A stretch of DNA of 17,664 nucleotides from a bacterium (lineage in GTDB: Bacteria; Hydrogenedentota; Hydrogenedentia; Hydrogenedentiales; SLHB01). The stretch lies in contig JAAEQP010000654.1 in NCBI GenBank assembly GCA_024231375.1, positions 1 through 17,664 of the forward strand, written 5' to 3'. Shown piece by piece: positions 7,409 through 15,109 of the stretch (positions within the stretch are counted from its first letter, which is position 1; each line of letters starts with the position of its first letter). The notes under the pieces were generated by a model. It was not told the DNA's origin. It saw nothing but the letters and a program-made list of their open reading frames with translations, and made no database searches. The translations under genes were made by a program, and so were the position numbers.

Positions 7409-8344
7409 GTGGGCATGAGTCGGAGACAGTTCATCATCTTCGCGGCGGCAGTCGCCACCGGCACGGCCTGTCGAGGTCCGGCTGGTCCCGGTGACGTCGA
7501 TGCGCTCGTGTGGGGGCAGCCGGGCAAACACCGCGACGGTGACTTCCAGAAGCCCCGCGCGGTCCATGCCACGAACGACGAGTTGTACGTGGTCGACGTC
7601 ACGGGCCGGATCCAGGTGTTTGACCACGACGGCCAGTTCTTGCGCAAGTGGGCGATACCGGACCATACCAACGGCACCCCGACCGCTATTCGTTACACGG
7701 CCGACGGGCGGGTGGTCGTTCCCGACACGCATTGGAGTCGGATTCTCGAGTACACGCCTGAAGGCGAGTTGCTCCACCAGTGGGGCGGCTACGGTACGGG
7801 CGAGAACGAGTTCATCTATCCCACCTGTGCCGCCATCGCCGGTGACGGGTCCTACTTCGTTTCCGAATACGGCATGGGCGCGGAACGGGTTCACATCTTC
7901 GACAAGGATCGCCGGTTTGTCCGCCAATGGGGCGAACACGGCGGCGAGGAAGGGCACTTCTCCCGTGCCATGGCCCTGGACCTCGGCAAAGACGGCACGG
8001 TGTACGTCTGCGACACAGCCAACCATCGCGTTCAGTGTTTCTCGCCCGACGGCACGTTCCTGCGCGTCTTCGGTGAGGCGGGCACCGAACCCGGTTCGTT
8101 GAAGTTTCCCTACGACATGGTCGTGGCCCCGGACGGTTCCCTGATTCTGTGCGAATACGGGACCCATCGTCTGTCGCGCTTCACGCCGGATGGCGAGTTG
8201 ATAGCGTGTTTCGGCAAAGCCGGCCGCGGCCCCGGCGAGTTCAACGCACCCCGCGGCGTGACCGTATCCCCGAACGGAGTGGTATTCGTTGCTGACACAG
8301 ACAACCACCGTATCCAGCGGCTGGCCTTGGAGGACATCGCATGA
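7409..8344 (+). CDS. Tat-type lipoprotein with six-bladed NHL beta-propeller
   Basis: The 311-residue product begins GMSRRQFIIFAAAVATGTAC. SRRQFI matches the twin-arginine signal, and Cys21 follows a weak lipobox (GTAC, lacking the usual Leu at -3). It is therefore probably a Tat-exported lipoprotein or a Tat-exported soluble protein. The rest is six NHL-type repeats of about 40-45 residues, each running from a Pro/Gly turn through a DG or NG turn to a VFG-like end. The clearest are VCDTANHRVQCFSPDGTFLR and VADTDNHRIQRL. NHL propellers bind proteins, peptides or ligands and are often non-enzymatic. The GTG start 7409 is chosen from its ribosome site; ATG 7415 is the alternative. The stop overlaps the next gene's start (ATGA), so it is translationally coupled to the vWA protein. 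Its role may be recognition outside the membrane for that system. Confidence 0.88.
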   Translation: MGMSRRQFIIFAAAVATGTACRGPAGPGDVDALVWGQPGKHRDGDFQKPRAVHATNDELYVVDVTGRIQVFDHDGQFLRKWAIPDHTNGTPTAIRYTADGRVVVPDTHWSRILEYTPEGELLHQWGGYGTGENEFIYPTCAAIAGDGSYFVSEYGMGAERVHIFDKDRRFVRQWGEHGGEEGHFSRAMALDLGKDGTVYVCDTANHRVQCFSPDGTFLRVFGEAGTEPGSLKFPYDMVVAPDGSLILCEYGTHRLSRFTPDGELIACFGKAGRGPGEFNAPRGVTVSPNGVVFVADTDNHRIQRLALEDIA

Positions 8345-11250
8345 CGATCTTCCCGAGGTTCGCGTATCCGTGGATACTCACGCTGCTGGTGTTGGTGCCC
8401 ATTTCGGTGTGGCTCGGCATCCAGATCCGGTCGTTGTCAGCGGGCCGTAAATGGCTCGCCATCACTCTCCGTTCGTTGATCCTCATCAGTCTTATCGCGG
8501 CGCTTGCGGGCGCCGAACTTGTCCGCACGACTGACCGGCTTGCGGTGTTCTTCCTGCTGGACCGTTCGAACAGCATCCCGGAGAGTATCAAGGAAACCAC
8601 CATCCGGTCGGTCCAGACGATCTGCGATGTGTATATGACGCCGCGCGACGAGGCCGGCGTCATCGCCTTCGGCGACGAGGCCAGCATCGAACTGACCGTT
8701 GACCCCGCCATGCAGCTCGAGAAGATCGAGTCCTTCGTGAACGGCGAGCAAACCGACGCCGCATCGGCGGTACGCCTCGCCATGGCCGCGTTTCCGCAAG
8801 GGTATATGAAGCGGATCGTGTTGATGACCGACGGGAACGAGACCAAAGGGTCCATGCAGGAGGAAGTGAAACTGGCCCAGGCGGCCGGGGTGGCGGTGGA
8901 CATCATGCCGGTGCACATCGGCGGCGTGAACGAAGTCCGCATGCGCGAAGTAGCCGCGCCCAGCCGTATCGACACCGACGAGCCTTTCAAACTGAAGGTC
9001 GTGGCCCACGCCGACCAGGACTGCGAAGGCACGTTGCGCGTGTACCAGCGCCTGAGTTCCGGGAAGCGGTTGCTCAGCACACAGAAGGTGATTCTCCAGG
9101 AAGGCGACAACGCCTGGCTTCTGCCGCAGGAACTCGACCGCGCCGGATTCTATGAATACGAGGCGACCATTGAATCCGATTCCGACACGGTGATGGCCAA
9201 CAATGAGGGCCGCGCGTTCACCTTCATCCAGGGCGAACCCCTCGTCTTGTATGTCGATTCGGAACCCCAGAACAGCATCTACCTGACCCCTGCTCTCCAG
9301 AAGGAGGGTATCCGGGTTGCGAGTGTGCCTTTGGACTCCATGCCTACCTCGCTGGCAGCGCTTCAGAATTACGATGCCGTGGTGCTTGGAAACGTCAGCG
9401 CGACGGACCTCACGAGCGAACAGCTTCGGTCGCTCGAAGCGATGGTGCGCGATCTCGGCATCGGGCTGGTCATGATCGGCGGGCCGGAATCGTTCGGCGC
9501 GGGCGGGTTCTACGACACTGCCGTGGAGCGCGCCTTGCCGGTGAACATGGATCTGAAGCAGCGCAAGGTCATGCCCCGGGGCGCGCTGGTGCTCTGCCTG
9601 CACACGTGCGAGTTCCAGGACGGCAACGCTTGGGCGCGCGACATCAGCATTGCGGCATTGAACGTGCTTTCGTCGCAGGATCTCATGGGGGCGTTGGCCT
9701 ACGACTACCAGGGCGGCGATTCGTGGGTCTTCGAGTTGCAGCCCGTCGGCGACAAACACGCGATGCGGATGGCGCTGAACACCGGCACCATCGGCGACAT
9801 GCCATCCGTCGAGCCGACGCTGACCATGGCCTACAAGGCCCTCGCCAACTGCGACGCGTCCGTGAAACGCGTGGTCATGATCTCCGACGGCGACCCGGCC
9901 GCGCCGTCCACCGGACTGCTCAAGAAACTGAACGAAGCAAAGATCTCGGTTAGCACGGTGTGTATCAATCCGCACCGGCCCAATGACCAACACATGCTCA
10001 GTTGGGTCGCCGAGCGCACGGGCGGCAACTTCTACTTCGTCACCAATCCGCAGAACCTGCCCCAGATTTTCACCAAAGAGGCGGCGGTGGTGAAGCGGTC
10101 GCTCCTGTATGAGAAGCCCTTCACACCCCAGGTGCTGCACAATTCCGAACTGTTGCGCGGCGCAGGCGAATCCGGTTTCCCCATCCTCAACGGGTACGTG
10201 GTCACCACGCCGAAAGAGAACGCCACCTTACCCCTCATCTCGTCGGAAGGCGATCCCGTCCTGGCCCATTGGCGGTACGGCTTGGGCAAGAGCGTCGCCT
10301 TCACGTCCGACGTGACGACCCGATGGGCCGGCGAATGGGTGAAATGGGACGGGTTCAACCGGTTCTGGGCGCAGTCCGTGCGCTGGGCTGTCCGTGAATT
10401 GGCCCCATCGAACTTCCGCGTCGAGACGAAACTGAAAGACGGCATGGGCTACGTCCGTATCGACGCGGTCGACGACCAGGGGAACTACGTGAACTTCCTG
10501 CGGCCCCGGGGCGTAGTAACAGGGCCGCCGCCGTCGTTTGAGCGAAGCAGCCTGACCCTGATGCAGACCGGTCCCGGCATCTACGAAGGCCGCTTCCCGG
10601 TGGACAACCGCGGCGTGTACATGATGAGCATCGTGTATTCGAAGCCGGATGGCTCGGAGGGCATGATCCCGGCGGGATTGGCGCTCAATTACTCCAAGGA
10701 GTACGACTACAACACCACGAATATTGCCTTGTTGGAGAACTTGGCCGAGGTGGGGGGCGGACGCATCCTGGAAGCGCGTAGCAATCCCTTCCAGCACGAT
10801 CTGGTCGCCACACCGACGATCACATCCATCTGGCAATACCTCGTTGCTTTCGCGGCCTGCCTGTTCCCGCTGGAGATCTTCATCAGGCGCGTGGTGCTCG
10901 ATTTCAGCTTTGTGTACGTGTGGCTGGCACGTATGCTCCGCGCGTTGCCGGGATTGAAGTCCTTGATTCCTATGCCGGCCCTCCGACCGCAGGTGGTGAC
11001 GGGCGCGTACGGCGGCATGTCGCGCGAATCGCGTGGACGTGTGTTCGACGCGTCCGGCGTGTCGTTGCCCGACGGGCCGTCGGCCGAACTGGACACATTG
11101 GAGCCGCCTCCCGGGGCGGAGAGACCGCAGCAGCCTTCGGGCAGTCTGGAAGCGCAGGCGCCTGGCCACTCGGAGTATACCCGGCAGTTGCTGGCAGCCA
11201 AACAACGAGCCCTGCAGAGCCGCGGCAAGCGTGGGAGCAGCAGGAAATGA
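8341..11250 (+). CDS. Large membrane protein with vWA, GATase-like and degenerate second vWA domains
   Basis: The 969-residue product has two N-terminal membrane segments (10-28 and 40-58) joined by a basic loop. The first vWA domain (about 68-195) has an intact metal site: DRSNS (D74, S76, S78), T138 in QTDAAS and D164 in MTDGNE. A beta-rich linker and a class I glutamine-amidotransferase-like fold follow (about 298-400; AVVLGNVSA, GLVMIGGPESFGAGG). A second vWA-like domain (about 414-575) reads LVLCLHTCEF where DxSxS is expected, so its metal site is lost, although VMISDGDP remains. Another beta-rich region leads to a membrane segment (about 828-847) and a 100-residue basic, Pro-rich tail. 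By charge the vWA domains lie outside and the tail in the cytoplasm. GGAGG (8329-8333) precedes the start by 7 bases. The protein is a likely partner of the downstream MoxR ATPase. Confidence 0.92.
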   Translation: MTIFPRFAYPWILTLLVLVPISVWLGIQIRSLSAGRKWLAITLRSLILISLIAALAGAELVRTTDRLAVFFLLDRSNSIPESIKETTIRSVQTICDVYMTPRDEAGVIAFGDEASIELTVDPAMQLEKIESFVNGEQTDAASAVRLAMAAFPQGYMKRIVLMTDGNETKGSMQEEVKLAQAAGVAVDIMPVHIGGVNEVRMREVAAPSRIDTDEPFKLKVVAHADQDCEGTLRVYQRLSSGKRLLSTQKVILQEGDNAWLLPQELDRAGFYEYEATIESDSDTVMANNEGRAFTFIQGEPLVLYVDSEPQNSIYLTPALQKEGIRVASVPLDSMPTSLAALQNYDAVVLGNVSATDLTSEQLRSLEAMVRDLGIGLVMIGGPESFGAGGFYDTAVERALPVNMDLKQRKVMPRGALVLCLHTCEFQDGNAWARDISIAALNVLSSQDLMGALAYDYQGGDSWVFELQPVGDKHAMRMALNTGTIGDMPSVEPTLTMAYKALANCDASVKRVVMISDGDPAAPSTGLLKKLNEAKISVSTVCINPHRPNDQHMLSWVAERTGGNFYFVTNPQNLPQIFTKEAAVVKRSLLYEKPFTPQVLHNSELLRGAGESGFPILNGYVVTTPKENATLPLISSEGDPVLAHWRYGLGKSVAFTSDVTTRWAGEWVKWDGFNRFWAQSVRWAVRELAPSNFRVETKLKDGMGYVRIDAVDDQGNYVNFLRPRGVVTGPPPSFERSSLTLMQTGPGIYEGRFPVDNRGVYMMSIVYSKPDGSEGMIPAGLALNYSKEYDYNTTNIALLENLAEVGGGRILEARSNPFQHDLVATPTITSIWQYLVAFAACLFPLEIFIRRVVLDFSFVYVWLARMLRALPGLKSLIPMPALRPQVVTGAYGGMSRESRGRVFDASGVSLPDGPSAELDTLEPPPGAERPQQPSGSLEAQAPGHSEYTRQLLAAKQRALQSRGKRGSSRK

Positions 11251-11268
11251 CCATAAGGAGAGCTTGAG

Positions 11269-12264
11269 ATGGACGTGAAAGCAACCGCGGAGGAATTCCG
11301 GCAGGATTTCCAGCGTCTGCACGACGAGGTCGCAAAGGTCATCGTGGGAGGCACGCCGGTCATCGACGGGCTACTGACGAGTCTGTTCGCGGGCGGTCAT
11401 TGCCTGCTGGAAGGCGTACCGGGCTTGGGCAAAACGCTGATGGTGCGGACCCTGAGCGAAGCGCTCGCTCTCCAGTTCTCGCGCATTCAGTTCACGCCCG
11501 ACCTGATGCCCGCCGACATCATCGGCACGAACATGATTGTCGAGGATGAACAGGGCCACCGTGAGTTTCAGTTCCGAGCCGGTCCCATTTTCGCCAATAT
11601 CGTGCTGGCCGACGAGATCAACCGCGCCACACCCAAGACACAGTCCGCCTTGCTGGAAGCGATGCAGGAGCATACGGTGTCGGTGGCGCGCACGGTCCAC
11701 AAGCTCGACGAACCGTTTTTCGTGCTTGCCACGCAGAACCCGATCGAGATGGAGGGAACCTACCCGCTGCCCGAGGCGCAGCTTGACCGGTTCTTCTTCA
11801 AGCTCATCGTGGACTACCCGACCCAGGAGGATCTCGCCGAGATTCTTGAGCGGACCACCAAGCGCGAGACGCCTCATGGCGAGAACGTGATGAACGCGGA
11901 CGCCCTTCTCAAGTGGCAGGGGTTTGTGCGTGACGTGCCGGCGGCACCTCAGGTGACCGACTACGCCGTGCGTCTGATTTTAGCCACGCAGCCGACCAGC
12001 CCCATGGCGCCTGACATGGTGCGCAAGTACGTGCGGTTCGGGTCGAGTCCGCGCGGCGCTCAGTCCATACTTCTCGCCGCTAAGGTGAACGCTATGCGGG
12101 ACGGTCGGTTCAACGTGAGTTTCGAAGACATCCAGGCTGCGGCGCCGTTGGCGCTCCGGCACCGGGTGCTGATGAATTTCGAGGCCGAGGCCGACGGCGT
12201 GGTGTCGGATCAGGTGATCGAGAAGATTCTGGACAGTGTGGGCACGGTGGCCAAGGTCGCCTGA
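11269..12264 (+). CDS. moxR: MoxR family AAA+ ATPase
   Basis: The 331-residue product has the full MoxR-type AAA+ core (AAA_3). Walker A is GVPGLGKT (49-56) and Walker B is LADEIN (113-118; D115, E116). TPKTQSALLEAMQE, the sensor-1 Asn157 in ATQNP, an arginine-finger region at LDRFFF (R174) and sensor 2 at SSPRGAQS (R262) are all present. Length is normal for the family. MoxR ATPases form cytosolic rings and act with vWA proteins as chaperone-like factors in enzyme maturation, metal insertion or stress tolerance; the client here is unknown. AAGGAG (11255-11260) lies 8 bases before the ATG. It sits between the large vWA gene (18 bases upstream) and the DUF58 gene (26 bases downstream), the conserved moxR-DUF58 order. 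Confidence 0.97.
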   Translation: MDVKATAEEFRQDFQRLHDEVAKVIVGGTPVIDGLLTSLFAGGHCLLEGVPGLGKTLMVRTLSEALALQFSRIQFTPDLMPADIIGTNMIVEDEQGHREFQFRAGPIFANIVLADEINRATPKTQSALLEAMQEHTVSVARTVHKLDEPFFVLATQNPIEMEGTYPLPEAQLDRFFFKLIVDYPTQEDLAEILERTTKRETPHGENVMNADALLKWQGFVRDVPAAPQVTDYAVRLILATQPTSPMAPDMVRKYVRFGSSPRGAQSILLAAKVNAMRDGRFNVSFEDIQAAAPLALRHRVLMNFEAEADGVVSDQVIEKILDSVGTVAKVA

Positions 12265-12290
12265 CCGTATCGAGGAGAGAACGCTAGATC

Positions 12291-13184
12291 ATGCCGGAAA
12301 CGACGTCAAAGCCGCTGCTCGACGCTGAATTCCTCCAACGGTTGGACCGTCTCGCCATCCTGGCGAAACGGGTGCAACTGGGCGTCGCCAAGGGTGAGCG
12401 GAAGAGTCGCCGCAAAGGCCAGAGCGTGGAGTTTGCCGATTACCGCGACTACGTCCAGGGCGACGATCTCCGGCACGTGGACTGGAATATCTACGGCCGC
12501 CTGGAATCGCTCTACCTGAAACTGTTTCAGGAGCAGGAAGACCTGACCGTACACCTCCTCATCGACGCCAGCAAGTCCATGTCCTTCGGCAAGCCGGCGA
12601 AGATCGAGTTTGCGTGCAAGATGGCGGCCGCCATCGGCTACATCGGCTTGGTGGGCTACGACCGCGTGTCGATTGAGGCGTTCTCCGACGAAGCGGTATA
12701 CCGACTGCCCGCGATCCGCGGCAAGGCGGCCGTGCGCCAGATGTTCCAGTTCATCGAGGGCATCGCCGCGGGCGGCGGCACGCAATTGGAGCAATCCTGT
12801 CGGTCCTACATCCTGCGCAACCGTTCCAAAGGCGCGGTGGTGTTGCTGTCCGATTTTATGGACCAGGACGGTTATGAAGACAGCCTCCGCCGCCTGTCGC
12901 AGTCCCGGTGCGACCTGTACGCCATCCACGTGCTGTCGCGGGACGAGTTGGACCCCAGCGTCACGGGCGATCTCCGGTTGATGGATTGCGAGACCGACGA
13001 GTACACCGAGATCTCGGTGAGCCCGGCCTTGCTGAAGAAGTATAAGAAGAACGTCGCCGGGTTCTCGGAGTCAGTGCGCCGGTTCTGCATGGCGCGCGAC
13101 ATGGGCTACATCCTGGCGCCGAGCGACACCCCCTTCGAAGACCTTGTGCTTGAAATGTTGCGGAATGGGGGGATGGTGCGATGA
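12291..13184 (+). CDS. DUF58 domain protein (soluble vWA-like partner of MoxR)
   Basis: The 297-residue product carries the diagnostic DUF58 signature VEFADYRDYVQGDDLRHVDW (46-65). A vWA-like fold follows (about 85-215) with a complete DASKS metal motif (D92, S94, S96), a Thr in GGGTQLEQ (T164) and D188 in LSDFMD. There is no membrane segment, so it is the short cytosolic form. DUF58 proteins are almost always encoded beside moxR and are thought to be partners of the ATPase. AGGAGAG at 12273-12279 is somewhat far from the ATG (about 13 bases from the GGAG core). The stop overlaps the next start as ATGA, so the two are probably translationally coupled. Confidence 0.96.
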   Translation: MPETTSKPLLDAEFLQRLDRLAILAKRVQLGVAKGERKSRRKGQSVEFADYRDYVQGDDLRHVDWNIYGRLESLYLKLFQEQEDLTVHLLIDASKSMSFGKPAKIEFACKMAAAIGYIGLVGYDRVSIEAFSDEAVYRLPAIRGKAAVRQMFQFIEGIAAGGGTQLEQSCRSYILRNRSKGAVVLLSDFMDQDGYEDSLRRLSQSRCDLYAIHVLSRDELDPSVTGDLRLMDCETDEYTEISVSPALLKKYKKNVAGFSESVRRFCMARDMGYILAPSDTPFEDLVLEMLRNGGMVR

Positions 13185-15109
13185 ACCAAGCGTTCTCATT
13201 CCAACAATGGTTCGGCAATGTGTCCGGCAACGTGGGCACGTGGTTCGGGAACTGGTTTCTGGCGCCGGTCCTGCTGCATTTTCTGTGGCTGATTCCCATT
13301 GTCATCCTGCTGTATCTGCTGAAACTGCGCCGTACGCGCGTGGTCATCTCCAGTACGCTGCTGTGGTTGAAGAGCCTGCAAGACCTGACGGCCAACGCGC
13401 CGTTCCAGCGCCTTCGCAAGAACCTGCTCATGTTCCTGCAGATCCTGGTGCTTCTCGCCATCATCGCCGCCGTGGCGCGGCCCTTCTTCAAGGCCGAAGG
13501 CGCCGCGGGCCGCCAACTGTGCGTGTTGATCGACCGGTCCGCCAGCATGCAGACCCGCGAAGGCGAGGAAACGCGCCTGAAACGGGCCAAGGACGAAGCC
13601 TACCGCATCATCGACGAGATGGAGAAGGGCGACAAGATCATGATCGTGTCGTTCGCCGAGAAGTCGGACGTGCTTTGCGAACTCACCGACGACCGGGTCC
13701 GCCTGCGGTACGCCATCGAAGGGATCGAACCGTCCGACTCGCGCACCAAACTGCGGGATGCCGTGCTCGTGGCCCATTCCATGAACCAATCGCTTCAGGG
13801 GGATCTGCGCGTCATCGTCATCAGCGACGGAAACATCTCCGACCTGGACAAGATCGGCACCCGCGCGTTCGATCTGACGTTTGTGCAGGTGGGGGAGACC
13901 CGGGAAAACGCGGGCATCGTGGCCTTCAGCATGCGCGAACCCGAAGAAGGGCAGGTCACCGAACGCCAGACGTTCGTGTTGGTGCATAACGATTCGCTTG
14001 AACCCCTGGACTCGACGATCACCCTCACCTTCGAGGATGAGGTCCTGGCGGTCGAGCAGGTTGCCGTGGGACCGGGCGAGGACGGCGAACTCGTGTTTCA
14101 GCATCCGGAGTTGGGCGAGGGGTTGTTGAAAGCGACGCTCGACCACGAGGACGCCCTGGACGCGGACAACGAGGCGATTCTGGCGTTGCAGCCGACACGC
14201 ACCATCCGCGTGCTGTTGGTGGCCGATCCGGAGACGCCCAGCGCCTACTTCCTCCAGCGCGTGCTGCTTCCGGATCCCCGGGTCGAGTTGAGCACGCTAT
14301 CGCCCGGCGAATACGTCGAGACGGGCGAATACGATCTGACGATTTTCGACAGTTTCTCGCCTCCGACGGTGCCGCCCGGCACTGCGGCCTTCATCAACTG
14401 CGTGCCTCCCATGGAGGGCATGGGCGTCGCAGGTACGATCGAACATCCGCCCGTGATCGCCGTGGAGCCCGAGCACCCCATGATGCGGTTCAACCTGAAT
14501 CCGTCCAACGTGGGTATCGCCAAGGCCCTTCAACTGGTGATTCCGAACGATGCGCGCACATTGGTGTCTACTACTGGGGGGGCCTTGGTCGCGGACGTTT
14601 CCCGGGGAGGGCAACAGTTGCTCATCGTGGGTTTTGACATCGCCGACTCGGATTGGCCGTTGAATCTCTCGTTTCCGCTCTTCTTCCAGAACCTGCTGGC
14701 GTGGGTGCCTCAGTCTACGCTTGGATCGGAGACGTCGGTGCCAGCGGGGCGGTCGTTGACGTTGTTGCCCGACGCGGAAGTGACAACGGTTGTCATCACA
14801 CGGCCCGACGGGACCACGGAAGACGTGGAACTGGACCCGTTGCGACCCGTGTACTACGCCAAGACGGATCAAGTCGGGCTCTACGAGGTGTCGTACGGCG
14901 CGGACGCCACCGTGTATGCGGTCAACCTTCTCGACCGCACCGAGAGCGCCATCGTACCGGCCGAGTCCATGCTGATCGGCAAGAGCGAAGTGCAGGCCCA
15001 GCGCGGACGCGTGCGGCAGAATCGTGAGTTGTGGCGGTGGTTCGTCGTAGCGGGCCTCGCGATACTGATGTTGGAATGGATCATTTACAGCAGGAGGGCG
15101 TGGATATAA
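13181..15109 (+). CDS. BatA-like vWA membrane protein
   Basis: The 642-residue product has the BatA N-terminal layout: membrane segments at about 28-48 and 82-101 separated by a basic loop (LKLRRTRVVISSTLLWL). A vWA domain (about 112-240) follows with an intact metal site: DRSAS (D118, S120, S122), T189 and D216 in ISDGN. A beta-sandwich region (about 245-335) comes next, then a glutamine-amidotransferase-like fold (about 343-505; RVLLVADPET, LLIVGFDIADSDW). A further beta region and a C-terminal membrane segment (about 619-637, ending YSRRAWI) complete it. The vWA and later domains should lie outside the cytoplasmic membrane. Bat (aerotolerance) proteins work with MoxR ATPases, but the specific role here is unknown. 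A G-rich ribosome site at 13167-13173 precedes the ATG, which overlaps the DUF58 stop. Its own TAA shares one base with the next start. Confidence 0.94.
   Translation: MNQAFSFQQWFGNVSGNVGTWFGNWFLAPVLLHFLWLIPIVILLYLLKLRRTRVVISSTLLWLKSLQDLTANAPFQRLRKNLLMFLQILVLLAIIAAVARPFFKAEGAAGRQLCVLIDRSASMQTREGEETRLKRAKDEAYRIIDEMEKGDKIMIVSFAEKSDVLCELTDDRVRLRYAIEGIEPSDSRTKLRDAVLVAHSMNQSLQGDLRVIVISDGNISDLDKIGTRAFDLTFVQVGETRENAGIVAFSMREPEEGQVTERQTFVLVHNDSLEPLDSTITLTFEDEVLAVEQVAVGPGEDGELVFQHPELGEGLLKATLDHEDALDADNEAILALQPTRTIRVLLVADPETPSAYFLQRVLLPDPRVELSTLSPGEYVETGEYDLTIFDSFSPPTVPPGTAAFINCVPPMEGMGVAGTIEHPPVIAVEPEHPMMRFNLNPSNVGIAKALQLVIPNDARTLVSTTGGALVADVSRGGQQLLIVGFDIADSDWPLNLSFPLFFQNLLAWVPQSTLGSETSVPAGRSLTLLPDAEVTTVVITRPDGTTEDVELDPLRPVYYAKTDQVGLYEVSYGADATVYAVNLLDRTESAIVPAESMLIGKSEVQAQRGRVRQNRELWRWFVVAGLAILMLEWIIYSRRAWI

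Noticed and set aside
8437..10140. 567-codon minus-strand frame inside the double-vWA gene
   Set aside because: It is His/Gly/Val-rich without a recognisable domain and lies opposite clear vWA and GATase-like motifs; an antisense shadow.
14576..14582. Seven-G run in the BatA-like gene as a possible frameshift site
   Set aside because: The frame is continuous on both sides and encodes an ordinary Gly-Gly turn; nothing suggests programmed shifting.
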